From Lysinibacillus sp. 2017 (lineage in GTDB: Bacteria > Bacillota > Bacilli > Bacillales_A > Planococcaceae): a stretch of 64,000 nt of DNA. The stretch lies in the NCBI RefSeq assembly GCF_003073375.1, contig NZ_CP029002.1:3210001-3274000 (forward strand). The letters are read 5' to 3'. Below, in pieces: positions 54,268-64,000 of this stretch. A model generated the notes under the pieces. The model searched no databases. It had not been told where the DNA came from and was given only the letters and a program-made list of their open reading frames with translations. The translations under genes and the position numbers were made by a program. How positions within the stretch are numbered: position 1 is the stretch's first letter; each line of letters begins with the position of its first letter.

Positions 54268-54841
54268 TTGCAGTACGCGATTTTGAGTGATTTACACTCA
54301 CATTATAAAAAAAACGAAAAAAGTTTTAAGCCATATAAGCACGGTGGCTCCAACGGCTGAAATTATCGGTTTAGGCGATTTATTTGAATGCACCATTAGC
54401 AAGAAAAAGGCGAAGACAACTCGAAATGCGAAATTGAAGGATGCAGCCATTATTGAAGAAAAATTTTTAGACTTATTAACATTCCCTTCAATCATTGGAA
54501 ATCAAGAAGAACGTATTGCTCTTGTTACGGGAGACCAGCGTTTTTTACAATATGAACTTGAGAAAAATATTGATCATGCCACACTCATTCATGGGCATCA
54601 AATCGATTGGGATGAATCATTTCAGCCCACTTTTCCTCCTATTAAAACGCCGTTATTATTTTTTGGTCATAGTCACGAAGCTGCCATTTATGCGGATGGC
54701 ATCAGGCAAAAAGTTCCTTATAATATTCCGTTAGCTATTGGACAAAGAAGCTACCAAATTAATGTTGGGGCTGTTGTTGATAATAAAGAATGGTGTTTAT
54801 ATGACAGTGACGCTATGACAGTTACATTTATGCATGCATAA
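54268..54841 (+). pseudogene. Metallophosphoesterase with a frameshift at an A8 run
   Basis: A calcineurin-like phosphoesterase split over two frames. From TTG 54268 (ribosome-binding site GGTGGTGA) the first frame gives MQYAILSDLHSHYK with the DxH motif. After a run of eight A (54307-54314) the second frame continues with TKKVLSHIS, the GLGDLFE and IGNQEE motifs, HGHQIDWD, and GHSHEA to a stop at 54841. Seven A would give one intact frame of about 190 residues with all metal motifs. It could be a recent pseudogene, a phase-variable or slippage-decoded gene, or a sequencing error. Confidence 0.8.
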
Positions 54842-54842
54842 A

Positions 54843-54880
54843 AAAGGCTAGGACGTGAGAAAATTCACGACCTAGCCTTT
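54843..54880. terminator. Bidirectional terminator
   Basis: 16-bp arms (54843-54858 and 54865-54880) around GGCTAGG, between the phosphoesterase and the chemoreceptor. Confidence 0.88.
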
Positions 54881-54883
54881 ATG

Positions 54884-56632
54884 TTATTTCATGTATTGTT
54901 GTTTTGATTGAACTAAAATGTCTTGTAATTGCTGTAATTTTTCGATGACAATTTTTGATACTTCTGTTAGCTCATCTAAGTATTTTTCCGCTGATTCCTT
55001 GTCACCTGCTGTATGGGCACCAACCGCTTTTTTGGCAATATCATATACTTTTAAGAACGGTGCTTCTAATTCACGGTACACCTTTTCATCCCCTAAAAGT
55101 TCATGACCTTTATCGTAATACCACTGACCTAAATTTGAGTCACGAGGTGATTCAATATTTAAGCTTGTAATATCTTCGAATCCTAATAATAAGTTATAAA
55201 TTTTCCAACGCCATAATAAGTGGTCCGTAATAGCAACTTCAATAATATCTTCTTGTGAGATGATAAAGTTTTTCGAAATCGTTTTAGAACGGTAGTTATC
55301 AATCATTTTACTTAATGAATAAATCGCTGTCCCTGTTTCAAACGCAATCTCTTGGCTACGAATGGTACTTTCCGTCATGCTGCGGTTACGCTCAGCTATT
55401 TCAGAAGCCGATTCTGCTTGATGTCTTGTCGTTGAAGCGATTTCTTCAAAACGTGCACCTTGTGTTTGAAGTGTGTTATTAAGCTCTGATAATGTATTGG
55501 TAATTTGAATAACATCGGAAACACCTACGTGTAATTCTTCTGTTGATTTTTTCGTTAAGTCATCAATATTTTCTGTAATATGTAATAACTCTTTAATATC
55601 GGTATCTATCGATTGAACTGAACGCTTTGTATCATCAGCTAATTTACGAACTTCTTCTGCAACAACCGCGAAGCCTTTACCAGATTCACCAGCACGTGCT
55701 GCCTCGATGGAAGCATTAAGTGCAAGTAAATTGGTTTGGTCTGCGATACCTTGAATTAGCTCCATCACTTTAGATACACTATGTACACGTTCTACTAAAT
55801 TGGCTACATTTTGACGAACCGCATGTTGACCTTCGTCTGTATTTTGTAAGATTGTAGAAACTTGTTGTAATGATGATAAATCATTATTTAATTCTGTTAA
55901 TGAAACTTGCGTATGTTCAGAAATATCTCCAACAGAAGCTGCAATTTCCTCAATACTTGAATCAAGATCAAGCATTAAATCACTCGCTAACTTGACATCA
56001 TTATGTTGCACTTCTTGGAATTGAATTAGTTCTTTAATTTGATCTAACTGCGTATTATATTTAATAATTTCACCTAACCCATTTACTACTGAACCACCTT
56101 GAATCTCAATATAGGTTTCAACAATAATTTGGAGATCAAGTGTTACTAAACTATCGTAAGCAAGTAATGTATCCAACATTTGTTTATAATCACGACCACA
56201 TTGTTTTGCAATGAGAGGAATGATCAATTGGTTAATTAATGTATAGGCAGAAATCATCCAGTTTGGTAAAACACCTATACGCGCATGTGTATAAGCAATA
56301 CGACGACGTTTAAATACGTATTCAATATTCAATTCATCTTGGAAAAGGCTAGAGAAATGGTGGTCAAATGTTACCTTTAATCGTTCAACACTAGAGTTCG
56401 AGACAATAATCTCTTTGAATTCTGGAATTGCTAATAATCGTGTATAGAAATTATCTAAAATTTCATTGCGGTTTTCACTATAAATTTTATTTAATAATGA
56501 AACAGATTGACGTCGAACTTTACTTAGTGCTAAAAAGTCTAGTTTTTCTTTAAAGCGTTCGTTTGTTTCAATATCTGAATCTGTAAGTTGACCAAAATAC
56601 TCATAATTTTGAATTTTACTTTTACCAAACAT
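54884..56632 (-). CDS. Globin-coupled methyl-accepting chemoreceptor with degenerate CZB domain
   Basis: Soluble chemoreceptor of 582 residues without membrane helices. Residues 1-185 look like a HemAT-type sensor globin, with His116 in [13 protein letters not shown] as the likely haem ligand. Residues 210-450 form the signalling coiled coil with the tip [22 protein letters not shown]. The last 90 residues resemble a chemoreceptor zinc-binding (CZB) domain, but of the four usual ligands only the first His is clear: the Cys position is Ser (DSNLGQW) and the later two His positions read Phe and Tyr (PFLKVY). Likely an oxygen or redox sensor for aerotaxis. Confidence 0.85.
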   Translation of the reverse strand: MFGKSKIQNYEYFGQLTDSDIETNERFKEKLDFLALSKVRRQSVSLLNKIYSENRNEILDNFYTRLLAIPEFKEIIVSNSSVERLKVTFDHHFSSLFQDELNIEYVFKRRRIAYTHARIGVLPNWMISAYTLINQLIIPLIAKQCGRDYKQMLDTLLAYDSLVTLDLQIIVETYIEIQGGSVVNGLGEIIKYNTQLDQIKELIQFQEVQHNDVKLASDLMLDLDSSIEEIAASVGDISEHTQVSLTELNNDLSSLQQVSTILQNTDEGQHAVRQNVANLVERVHSVSKVMELIQGIADQTNLLALNASIEAARAGESGKGFAVVAEEVRKLADDTKRSVQSIDTDIKELLHITENIDDLTKKSTEELHVGVSDVIQITNTLSELNNTLQTQGARFEEIASTTRHQAESASEIAERNRSMTESTIRSQEIAFETGTAIYSLSKMIDNYRSKTISKNFIISQEDIIEVAITDHLLWRWKIYNLLLGFEDITSLNIESPRDSNLGQWYYDKGHELLGDEKVYRELEAPFLKVYDIAKKAVGAHTAGDKESAEKYLDELTEVSKIVIEKLQQLQDILVQSKQQYMK

Positions 56633-56830
56633 AGCTATATATCCCCTTACTCACACATAATAGTAACTAATTTACTCAATAAATCTCCGCTTACGTGTCA
56701 CTTTATTGGATATAATATACTTATCTAATATCAATACGCAGAAATTTGAATCATATCTCTTCATATAATACTATATTCTCATTTTATATCTATGCTTATA
56801 ATTGAATTTTTTCTTACTTTTTCCTTTATT

Positions 56831-57727
56831 TTATACTTCTGGTAACTCGGAATCCATGCCAAACTTTTGGCGGAACCCACATTTTTTGCATAATTCTTCT
56901 ACAGCTTCTCGACGTGAAAAGCCATCTACTAAATTTTTGGCACGATTGCTTTCAATAATGTCACCGAATTTTTGTTCATGGACATTACCAAGGTTAATGA
57001 CACCTTCTCCATCTAAACAACAAGGTACAACCGAACCATCAACTAAAATGGCTGCATGTGTACGCAATGCATGGCAAAAACCTTTTCCTTCGTCAGCTTT
57101 TTCAAGCAAGCTTGGCCAACGGAATTCATGATCTTGATTTAAATAGATATTTTTGGCTATTTTTACGCCTTTACCCATCTCGACACGCTCTTGAATTTCG
57201 TAATCTAAATCATATTCTTTTTCGAGAATTTCTAATGTTTCTCGGTTTCTACGATTCGCATCTTCTGAAATATTCGTACGTTGTAAGTTCCATAAGCGAT
57301 AAGAAATAAGTACATTCTGTTCACGCACATCACGTACAAAGTCTAAAATATCACCTAAATACTTTTCGCGATTTTCAGAACCTTCATGTCCATCAAAACT
57401 GTGAAGTGAAAAATTAATTTGACGAAGCGCCGGTTTTCCAAGTAACTTCTCGCGATTTTTCTTAATTAATGTACCGTTCGTTGTAATGTTTACTTTAAAT
57501 CCTTTTTCATGTGCAATATCAAGTAGCTGGCCAATTCGAGGATGCAATAACGGCTCGCCTTTTACGTGTAAATAAATATATTTTGTGTAACCACTAATTT
57601 CATCTAAAATATTGGCGAATTGCTCTACTTTTATTAATCCTTTTGCACGCTCTGTTGGCGGGCAAAAACTACAGGCTAAATTGCAAACGCTCGTAATTTC
57701 AATATATACCTTTTTAAATGTTTTCAA
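56831..57727 (-). CDS. Radical SAM/SPASM protein
   Basis: Cytosolic radical S-adenosylmethionine enzyme of 298 residues. The radical SAM cluster motif CNLACSFC is at residues 15-22. A SPASM-type C-terminal region with cysteines in FCHAL, PCCLDGEG and LCKKCG would hold extra iron-sulfur clusters. There is no precursor peptide gene nearby, so the substrate is unknown. The start is TTG 57727, with a modest ribosome-binding site. Confidence 0.85.
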   Translation of the reverse strand: MKTFKKVYIEITSVCNLACSFCPPTERAKGLIKVEQFANILDEISGYTKYIYLHVKGEPLLHPRIGQLLDIAHEKGFKVNITTNGTLIKKNREKLLGKPALRQINFSLHSFDGHEGSENREKYLGDILDFVRDVREQNVLISYRLWNLQRTNISEDANRRNRETLEILEKEYDLDYEIQERVEMGKGVKIAKNIYLNQDHEFRWPSLLEKADEGKGFCHALRTHAAILVDGSVVPCCLDGEGVINLGNVHEQKFGDIIESNRAKNLVDGFSRREAVEELCKKCGFRQKFGMDSELPEV

Positions 57728-57911
57728 TGTTCTTTCACCATTCCTTTTTAACTATATCCACTGGAGACTTAACTTCATTAACAAACTGTTAGAAGTTAAA
57801 CAATACTGTTCATTGTATCAAATTTCATTTCATAATAGGAATGGGATGCCTTTTAATCGTAAATGAATAGCATACCCATAGAAATCTATACTTTCTTATC
57901 CACTAAAAAAA

Positions 57912-57935
57912 TAGGACGCCTATTTAGACGTCCTA
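57912..57935 (-). terminator. Terminator of the DUF1456 gene
   Basis: On minus TAGGACGTCT pairs with AGGCGTCCTA (one G-T pair), overlapping the stop codon, then seven T. Confidence 0.8.
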
Positions 57936-58438
57936 ATCTCATTACTTCTGTATCGAATTGATAAGCCTTTTAAAAACTTACGTGCAAAATTATCGCCACA
58001 CTCTTTATAATTGCGATGTCCTGGTTTACGCATGATAGCACCAAGCTCGCCTTTAGATACGGCAATACCACCATCATCTAATACATCAAGCATTTCTTCA
58101 GTTGTTAGCTGACAAGCAACTTTCAATTTTTTTAAAACCATATTATTTATATGATCTGCCTTTTCTTGAACTGGTACGGCTTGCCCTTCTTTTTTTGGCA
58201 TCGGTCCACGTTTAAATGTAATAAGTCCATTAAAGAACGACTCTAAGTTTTTGTTATTCACTTTAATTTGATCATAATCTGCGGGTACTTCTTCATCTTT
58301 TTCAAGTGATTTAATCAAGTACTTTGGCATTTCTTCGGGTGATACACGAATGCCACCAAGCTTAAAAATTTCAATCATTTCTCTATTTTTTAAATCTAGT
58401 GCATAACGCACGCGGATTAAAATATCATTATTATCCAT
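57920..58438 (-). CDS. DUF1456 (YehS-like) protein
   Basis: Protein of 172 residues made of two similar halves (MDNNDILIRVRYALDLKNREMIEIF and NNMVLKKLKVACQLTTEEMLDVL), each ending in FF/FLKGL-type segments (residues about 1-75 and 95-165). This duplicated layout and RGPMPKK link match E. coli YehS. The start is the second of two ATG codons (58438), five bases beyond GGAGG. Function unknown. Confidence 0.87.
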   Translation of the reverse strand: MDNNDILIRVRYALDLKNREMIEIFKLGGIRVSPEEMPKYLIKSLEKDEEVPADYDQIKVNNKNLESFFNGLITFKRGPMPKKEGQAVPVQEKADHINNMVLKKLKVACQLTTEEMLDVLDDGGIAVSKGELGAIMRKPGHRNYKECGDNFARKFLKGLSIRYRSNEIRTSK

Positions 58439-58453
58439 CATAACCTCCAACAA

Positions 58454-58617
58454 TGTTTGCTAAAAATATTATAACAGAGGTTGGAGGTGGAATGTTAGCT
58501 TGTCACTTCGTATTTTATTATCTTTCTTTGTCACATAAGTATAAATAACTTTTTGACATCTAACCATGTCCTGAAAATCCACTAACAACCGTTAAAGCTA
58601 CTCTCTCAAAATAACTT
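58454..58617. other. AT-rich intergenic region
   Basis: No gene or clear structured element was seen here. Together with the following 280 bp it forms the long upstream region of the opp operon. Confidence 0.5.
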
Positions 58618-58632
58618 TATTTTCAGAATTTT
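58618..58632. promoter_or_regulatory. CodY-like box 1 upstream of opp
   Basis: TATTTTCAGAATTTT matches the CodY consensus in 12 of 15 positions; a further partial match (AATTTTCAATAAC) overlaps it. It is about 270 bp upstream of oppA. Confidence 0.45.
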
Positions 58633-58857
58633 CAATAACAAATACTATTAATATACAATACTATCCCTAGATTTATATGGTATAAATTATTTTGAAATAC
58701 TAAAATCTGCCTTTTCACAATAGTCATTTCCAAAAAACACATTTAGAATAAAATCATATAAATAACATTAATGCTCGAATAGGTTATTTTTTTCTTACAA
58801 AATACAAAAATTCTATTTATTATTACTTTTGTATTTGATATAGTTTATATGCGTTAC

Positions 58858-58872
58858 AATTTTCAGAATTTT
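58858..58872. promoter_or_regulatory. CodY-like box 2 upstream of opp
   Basis: AATTTTCAGAATTTT matches CodY in 13 of 15 positions and lies 24 bp before the oppA start, close to the ribosome-binding site. Confidence 0.6.
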
Positions 58873-58896
58873 TTAAAAGAAATCGGAGGTTTGACA

Positions 58897-60567
58897 ATGA
58901 AATTTAACAAGTTTCTTACACTTATGATGGTGCTTGTACTTTCTGTGGTACTAGCAGCATGTGGTGAAGATGACAGCAAGAAAGACGATACTTCTGAAGG
59001 TACTACAGAAACAGGCACTGAAGGTACTACAGAGAGTACAGATACAACTTCAGAACCTAAAGAGCTTAATTTATTATTTGGGTCTGAGCCACCGTCATTA
59101 CACCCTGGTTTAGCTACAGACACTACTTCAGCTACTGTTATTCAAAACATTTTTGAAGGTTTAATGACAATGGAAAACGGAGTAGCTACAGAAGCTGCAG
59201 CTGAAAGCTATGATGTTTCTGACGATCTATTAACGTATACATTCAAATTACGTGATGCGAAATGGACGAACGGAGACCCAGTAACTGCTGAAGACTTCGC
59301 TTATTCTTGGAAATGGGCATTAGATCCAGTTAATGCTTCTGAATATGCATCGATTTTATACGCAATCAAAGGCGCTGAAGCTTATAACTTAGGCTCAGGA
59401 TCAGTTGATGATTTAGGTATTAAAGTAATTGATGAAAAAACAATCGAAGTTACATTAGAAGTTCCAACACCATACTTCTTAGAATTAACAGCTTTCAAAA
59501 CAATGTACCCAGTTCACCGTGCTACACAAGAAGCAAATGCTAACTGGTTTGCAGAAGCAGATTCAATCGTTTCTAACGGTGCGTACACATTATCTGAGTG
59601 GGTTCACAGTGGTAACTTAGTATTAACAAAATCTGATTCTTATTGGGATGCAGAAAATGTTAAAATCGACACTGTTAACATCGCTATCGTAGAAGCAGAA
59701 TCTTCTCAAATGAACATGTTTGATAATGATGAAATTGACTTCTTAGGCACAAACTTCGGTTCAATCGCTTTAGATGCTATTGACCGCTTAAAGTCTGAAG
59801 GTTCATTAAATGTAGAACCGTACTCAGGTATCTATTGGTACAAATTCAATACTACGGACAAAGTTATCAGTAACGTAAACATCCGTAAAGCATTAGCATT
59901 ATCTATCGACCGTGCAGGTTTAATCAAAAACATCACTAAAGGTGAGCAAGAGCCGGCTTTAGGTATCGTTCCTAACGCAGTAGAAGGTTTCGGCAATGAT
60001 GAAGGTTACTTCAAAGATGCTGATTACGCAACTGCAAAAGAATATTTAACTAAAGGTTTAAAAGAATTAGGTTTATCAGATCCATCTGAATTAGAAATTA
60101 CGGTTTCGCACAATACTTCAGAAGCTCACGCTGCGATTGCACAATTCATTCAACAAGGTTGGACAAAAGAATTAGGTATCAAAGTTAAGCTTGATAACGC
60201 TGAATGGCAAGTGTATTTAGACAAACTTTCTAACTTAGATTACCAAGTAGGTCGTATGGGTTGGATCGCTGACTATAACGATTCTTACACATTCTTAGAA
60301 ATGTACAACACTGCTGCAAATGGTAACAATGATACTGGTTGGGAAAATAAGGATTATACTGCATTATTAAAACAATCAGTTATTGAAACAGATCCAGCTA
60401 AACGTATTGCAACATTATTAGAAGCTGAAGCAATTATGATGGATGAAATGCCTGTTGCTCCAATTTACTTCTATACGAATCTTTATATCTCTAAAGATTA
60501 TGTATCAGGTATGGTTCCTGATGGCTTAGGTAACATTTCACTTAAAAACGTTGATATCAACAAATAA
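58897..60567 (+). CDS. oppA: Oligopeptide-binding lipoprotein OppA
   Basis: Lipid-anchored binding protein of the third importer, about 556 residues. Lipobox LAAC is near residues 18-21 after a short basic n-region. A Thr/Glu-rich linker of about 30 residues follows, then the SBP family-5 fold beginning KELNLLFGSEPPSLHPG, typical of OppA rather than DppA. ATG 58897 has GGAGG; the longer frame is unsupported. First gene of oppABCDF, unlike the dppD-first order of the other two operons. Confidence 0.93.
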   Translation: MKFNKFLTLMMVLVLSVVLAACGEDDSKKDDTSEGTTETGTEGTTESTDTTSEPKELNLLFGSEPPSLHPGLATDTTSATVIQNIFEGLMTMENGVATEAAAESYDVSDDLLTYTFKLRDAKWTNGDPVTAEDFAYSWKWALDPVNASEYASILYAIKGAEAYNLGSGSVDDLGIKVIDEKTIEVTLEVPTPYFLELTAFKTMYPVHRATQEANANWFAEADSIVSNGAYTLSEWVHSGNLVLTKSDSYWDAENVKIDTVNIAIVEAESSQMNMFDNDEIDFLGTNFGSIALDAIDRLKSEGSLNVEPYSGIYWYKFNTTDKVISNVNIRKALALSIDRAGLIKNITKGEQEPALGIVPNAVEGFGNDEGYFKDADYATAKEYLTKGLKELGLSDPSELEITVSHNTSEAHAAIAQFIQQGWTKELGIKVKLDNAEWQVYLDKLSNLDYQVGRMGWIADYNDSYTFLEMYNTAANGNNDTGWENKDYTALLKQSVIETDPAKRIATLLEAEAIMMDEMPVAPIYFYTNLYISKDYVSGMVPDGLGNISLKNVDINK

Positions 60568-60606
60568 TTTTCATAACACATACGTATTTTTTGTGTAGTT
60601 TTACAC

Positions 60607-60648
60607 GAAAGGCTGCTCATAAATCCTTGTGATTTGGAGCAGCCTTTC
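60607..60648 (+). terminator. Stem-loop between oppA and oppB
   Basis: GAAAGGCTGCTC (60607-60618) pairs with GAGCAGCCTTTC (60637-60648), inner AAATC/GATTT. There is no T-run after it, so mRNA stabilisation or processing is likelier than full termination. Confidence 0.65.
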
Positions 60649-60694
60649 ATAATATTACCGAAAATTCAAAATAATCAAAAAGGAGGTCTGTCCA

Positions 60695-61624
60695 ATGCTA
60701 AACTACATATTAAAGCGAGTACTTTACATTATTGTGGCTCTATTCATCATCGTTACAGCCACATTCTTCTTAATGAAGTTAGCACCAGGTAGCCCATTCG
60801 CTAGTGAACGTCAACTTCCAGTAGCAATTGAACAGCAACTGAATGCGAAATACGGCCTCGATAATCCTTGGTATATTCAATACAAAGATTATTTAGTATC
60901 TACACTTACATTTGATTTTGGTGAATCAATGAAATATAAAGGTCGTACAGTAAATGCCATGATTTCAGAAGGGTTCCCTGTGTCATTAGTATTAGGATTA
61001 GAAGCTATGGTTTTAGCAATAGGATTAGGTGTTCTGTTAGGTGTTATTTCTGCACTTTATCACAACAAAGTTCCTGACTATGTGTCGACTGTAATTGCCA
61101 TTTTAGGTATTTCTGTACCTTCATTCATCCTTGCCGGGCTCTTACAATTATTCTTTTCACTTAAACTCGGATGGTTCCCTGTAACAGGTTGGAAAGGCTT
61201 TATTTACACAGTTTTACCTGCAACTGCTATTGCCCTAACACATGTTGGGTTCATTGCAAAACTTACTCGTTCTAGTATGTTAGAACAAAATAATAGTGAG
61301 TATGTAAAACTTGCACGAGCAAAAGGTATTGGTAAGTGGACAGTCGTATTCAAACACTCCCTTCGCAATGCTTTGTTGCCAGTTATCACATATTTAGGAC
61401 CTTTAACAGCCGGCGTATTAACAGGTAGTTTCATTATTGAACAGATTTTCGCTATCCCTGGTATCGGACGTCACTTCGTACAGTCAATTACGAACCGTGA
61501 CTATACGACCATTATGGGTGTAACCGTTTTCTATTCAATTATTTTATTGCTTGCTGTATTAATCGTAGATATTTTATACAGCTTTATTGACCCTCGTATC
61601 AAACTGAAAGGAGCAAAAAAATAA
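60695..61624 (+). CDS. oppB: Oligopeptide permease OppB
   Basis: Membrane permease of 309 residues with the N-terminal helix (about 9-30), then [21 protein letters not shown] (ATPase-coupling loop) and the C-terminal [16 protein letters not shown] precedes ATG 60695. Its stop overlaps the oppC start by one base (TAATG). Confidence 0.94.
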   Translation: MLNYILKRVLYIIVALFIIVTATFFLMKLAPGSPFASERQLPVAIEQQLNAKYGLDNPWYIQYKDYLVSTLTFDFGESMKYKGRTVNAMISEGFPVSLVLGLEAMVLAIGLGVLLGVISALYHNKVPDYVSTVIAILGISVPSFILAGLLQLFFSLKLGWFPVTGWKGFIYTVLPATAIALTHVGFIAKLTRSSMLEQNNSEYVKLARAKGIGKWTVVFKHSLRNALLPVITYLGPLTAGVLTGSFIIEQIFAIPGIGRHFVQSITNRDYTTIMGVTVFYSIILLLAVLIVDILYSFIDPRIKLKGAKK

Positions 61625-62559
61625 TGACACAGCACAATTCAAATATTGACAACATTGCTCCTGAACGTTTTAAAGTTGTTGGGGCACGTACACAAGAAGC
61701 AGATTCTCTCAATAAAAAACAAGTTTCATTTTGGCAAGAGGTTATATATCGCTTTTCCCATAACAAGCTAGCGATTATTGGGCTCGTTATTTTAGTATTG
61801 ATTGGAGTAATGGCCATACTTGCACCAATGTTTTCTTCTTGGAACTATGAAGAAAGTACGGGACTATACAATTCCGCGCCTTCTGCTACACACTGGTTTG
61901 GAACAGATGACCTTGCACGTGATTTATTCGTTCGTGTATGGCAAGGGGCAAGAATTTCATTATTCATCGGTATTGCTGCCGCAGTTATCGATTTAATCAT
62001 CGGCGTTCTTTGGGGAAGTATTTCTGGATTATTAGGTGGACGTGTCGATAACATTATGATGCGTATTGCCGATGTTTTAACTGCAATTCCTTACATGCTA
62101 GTTGTAATTATCTTATTAGTTGTTATGGAAAAAGGTTTAGTTCCAATGATTATTGCCTTATCCATTACTGGTTGGGTAAATATGGCACGTATCGTTCGTG
62201 CAGAAGTTCTTTCAATTAAAAGTCGTGAATTCGTTTTAGCTTCTCGAACATTAGGTGCGAATAGTTGGCATTTAATTAAACGCCATTTAATTCCGAATGC
62301 GTTGGGTGTTATTTTAGTAACAATGACATTAACGATTCCTGGTGCTATCTTTACAGAATCATTCTTAAGTTATATTGGTTTAGGGGTGCAACAACCGATG
62401 GCAAGTTGGGGTACGATGGCTTCAGAAGGTAATAAGGCCATTCAATCTGCACCTTGGCGTTTAATCTTCCCAGCCCTCTTCATTTCGTTAACGATTTTTG
62501 CATTTAACGCTGTTGGAGATGGACTTCGCGATGCATTAGATCCTAAATTACGTAAATAG
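61624..62559 (+). CDS. oppC: Oligopeptide permease OppC
   Basis: Partner permease of 311 residues. The cytoplasmic N-terminus is longer than in DppC (about 45 residues), then helices, HWFGTDDLARDLF and the coupling loop ending in DGLRDALDPK. Coupled to oppB by a TAATG overlap. Confidence 0.94.
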   Translation: MTQHNSNIDNIAPERFKVVGARTQEADSLNKKQVSFWQEVIYRFSHNKLAIIGLVILVLIGVMAILAPMFSSWNYEESTGLYNSAPSATHWFGTDDLARDLFVRVWQGARISLFIGIAAAVIDLIIGVLWGSISGLLGGRVDNIMMRIADVLTAIPYMLVVIILLVVMEKGLVPMIIALSITGWVNMARIVRAEVLSIKSREFVLASRTLGANSWHLIKRHLIPNALGVILVTMTLTIPGAIFTESFLSYIGLGVQQPMASWGTMASEGNKAIQSAPWRLIFPALFISLTIFAFNAVGDGLRDALDPKLRK

Positions 62560-62574
62560 AAAAGGGTGTACGAT

Positions 62575-63621
62575 ATGAAAAAGAAAATTTTAGAAGTTAA
62601 TGATTTACGTATTCATTTCAAAACGTACGCCGGTATTGTACAGGCCGTACGAGGCGTAAATTTTGAATTATTTGAAGGTGAAACGCTCGCAATCGTTGGC
62701 GAATCAGGCTCAGGTAAAAGTGTTACAAGCAACGCTTTAATGAAGCTAATTCCCGAGCCACCTGGTATTTATGCTGGGGGCGAAATTAAATTTAATGGTC
62801 GCGATATCATTCCTCTTTCTGAAAGAGAAATGTTATCTATTCGTGGCAATGAAATTGCAATGATTTTCCAAGATCCCATGACGGCATTAAATCCAACGAT
62901 GCGTATTGGCAAACAAATTATGGAAGTTTTATTAAAGCACAAAAAAGTTTCTTCTAGAGGCGAAGCCAAAACTCGCTCAATTGAATTACTAAATCAGGTA
63001 GGTATTCCACATCCTGAAAAACGTTATAGTTCTTATCCGCATGAGCTATCTGGAGGGATGCGCCAACGTGTTGTTATTGCGATTGCACTTGCTGCAGATC
63101 CAAAGCTATTAATCGCAGATGAACCAACAACAGCACTTGATGTAACGATTCAAGCACAAATTTTAGAGTTAATGAAGGAAATTCAAAGAAATTCAAATAC
63201 GTCAATTATTTTCATTACACATGACTTAGGTGTTGTAGCGAATGTAGCTGATCGTGTTGCAGTTATGTATGCTGGCCAAATCGTTGAGTATGGCACTGTA
63301 GAGGATATATTCTACAACCCGCAACACCCTTACACTTGGGGCTTACTAGGTTCAATGCCTGACTTAAACAACTCAACAGATGAGCTATTACGTGCCATTC
63401 CTGGTTCACCTCCAAATTTAATCAATCCACCTAAGGGCTGTGCTTTTGCTCCTCGAAACGAGCTAGCTTTAGCAATTGATTTTGAAGAAGAACCACCAAT
63501 GTTCCAAATTTCTGAGACGCATTTTGCGAAAACGTGGTTACTTCATCCGAATGCGCCAAATATTCCACTGCCAGAAGTGGTTGCTCGCCGTATTGAATCC
63601 GCAAAAGGAGGCGAGGCATAA
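62575..63621 (+). CDS. oppD: Oligopeptide transporter ATPase OppD
   Basis: ATPase of 348 residues with [36 protein letters not shown] and ITHDLG. Its C-terminal segment is [21 protein letters not shown], lacking the RC cysteine pattern found in both DppD copies of this window; this is the usual Gram-positive OppD form. ATG 62575 has AAGGG eight bases upstream. The stop overlaps oppF by one base. Confidence 0.94.
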   Translation: MKKKILEVNDLRIHFKTYAGIVQAVRGVNFELFEGETLAIVGESGSGKSVTSNALMKLIPEPPGIYAGGEIKFNGRDIIPLSEREMLSIRGNEIAMIFQDPMTALNPTMRIGKQIMEVLLKHKKVSSRGEAKTRSIELLNQVGIPHPEKRYSSYPHELSGGMRQRVVIAIALAADPKLLIADEPTTALDVTIQAQILELMKEIQRNSNTSIIFITHDLGVVANVADRVAVMYAGQIVEYGTVEDIFYNPQHPYTWGLLGSMPDLNNSTDELLRAIPGSPPNLINPPKGCAFAPRNELALAIDFEEEPPMFQISETHFAKTWLLHPNAPNIPLPEVVARRIESAKGGEA

Positions 63622-64000
63622 TGCGTAAAAAGATTTTAGAAGTCAAAGGATTAAAACAACATTTTGGTACTGATAAAGCACCGATTAAAGCGGTTGATGG
63701 CATCAGCTTTGATATTTATGAAGGTGAAACACTTGGACTTGTAGGTGAATCAGGTTGTGGTAAATCGACTACTGGGCGTTCTATTATTCGCCTTTATGAT
63801 ATTACTGACGGCGAGATTTTATTTAACGGGAAAAACGTAAATTCTTATTCTTCTCGTAAAGAAGCGCTGAAGTTTAACCGTGATATGCAAATGATATTCC
63901 AAGATCCATACGCATCGTTAAATCCGCGTATGACGGCTGGCGAAATTATTGCGGAAAGTTTTGATATCCACGGCCTTTATAAAAACAAAAAAGAGCGTCG
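63621..64000 (+). CDS. oppF: Oligopeptide transporter ATPase OppF (partial)
   Basis: N-terminal 126 residues of the second ATPase, with GESGCGKSTTGRS (Walker A) and FQDPYASLNPRM (Q-loop). AAAGGAGG precedes the ATG, which overlaps the oppD stop (TAATG). The rest lies beyond the window. Confidence 0.93.
   Translation, partial: MRKKILEVKGLKQHFGTDKAPIKAVDGISFDIYEGETLGLVGESGCGKSTTGRSIIRLYDITDGEILFNGKNVNSYSSRKEALKFNRDMQMIFQDPYASLNPRMTAGEIIAESFDIHGLYKNKKER

Noticed and set aside
56831-57727. RiPP biosynthesis cluster around the radical SAM/SPASM gene
   Set aside because: No small precursor gene, protease or exporter is adjacent; both neighbours are unrelated genes.

Overview
The window is AT-rich chromosomal DNA from a spore-forming, motile, aerobic member of the Bacillales. 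Several products read as close relatives of Bacillus subtilis proteins (YgaD, YgaC, MutY, YfhP, YfhJ, YfhH, RecX, YfhF, PdaA, BdhA, TcyP, MotA/MotB, YfkK). The gene order ygaD-ygaC-sspE-like-mutY-yfhP-yfhJ-yfhH-recX-yfhF keeps a known B. subtilis block. Codon use and the mixture of genes suggest Caryophanaceae/Planococcaceae (Solibacillus or Lysinibacillus-like); this placement is inference. No rRNA, tRNA, transposase, prophage or CRISPR array was seen.

Layout. 1-11.2 kb (minus): two complete tandem copies (the left one cut by the window edge) of a five-gene dipeptide/oligopeptide ABC importer operon in the order dppD-dppF-dppA-dppB-dppC. 11.5-18.1 kb (minus, with yfhP on plus): exporter ygaD, ygaC, a SASP-like gene with a forespore promoter, mutY, yfhP, yfhJ, yfhH, recX. 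18.2-27.2 kb (mostly plus): yfhF, pdaA, a 23S rRNA methyltransferase, bdhA, an MFS exporter with a putative attenuator leader (minus), class I fumarase and small membrane proteins. 27.3-34.7 kb: cystine transporter tcyP, a PerR/Fur-boxed iron-efflux ATPase (pfeT-like), a YihY/YtxH-like pair with a sigma-B-like promoter, yfkK, and the pseudouridine catabolism pair psuK-psuG. 34.8-43.3 kb: motA-motB, M29 aminopeptidase, carbonic anhydrase, PPK2, methionine aminopeptidase, thiT under a TPP riboswitch, and small membrane proteins. 43.3-50.1 kb (minus): sbcD-sbcC, a second M29 aminopeptidase and a DECD-box helicase. 50.2-51.66 kb: a gene-free array of six structured repeat units. 51.7-58.4 kb: thiolase and acyl-CoA dehydrogenase behind a perfect CodY box, a frameshifted metallophosphoesterase, a globin-type chemoreceptor, a radical SAM/SPASM protein and a DUF1456 protein. 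58.9-64 kb (plus): a third peptide importer, oppA-B-C-D-F, running off the right edge.

Themes. Peptide and amino-acid nutrition dominates: three peptide importers, a cystine transporter and two M29 aminopeptidases. CodY-like boxes precede all three importer operons and the acyl-CoA dehydrogenase/thiolase pair. Each importer has a stem-loop just downstream of its binding-protein gene, which would favour excess binding protein.

The most unusual part is the 1.4-kb intergenic repeat array between the helicase and thiolase genes. Three ~245-bp units lie on the minus strand and three ~228-bp units on the plus strand, diverging from a central spacer. They share the same two-hairpin architecture with compensatory base changes, and the plus units carry promoter-like sequences just before the first hairpin. 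I read this as a candidate multicopy structured RNA (or a hairpin-type mobile repeat), not as protein-coding DNA.
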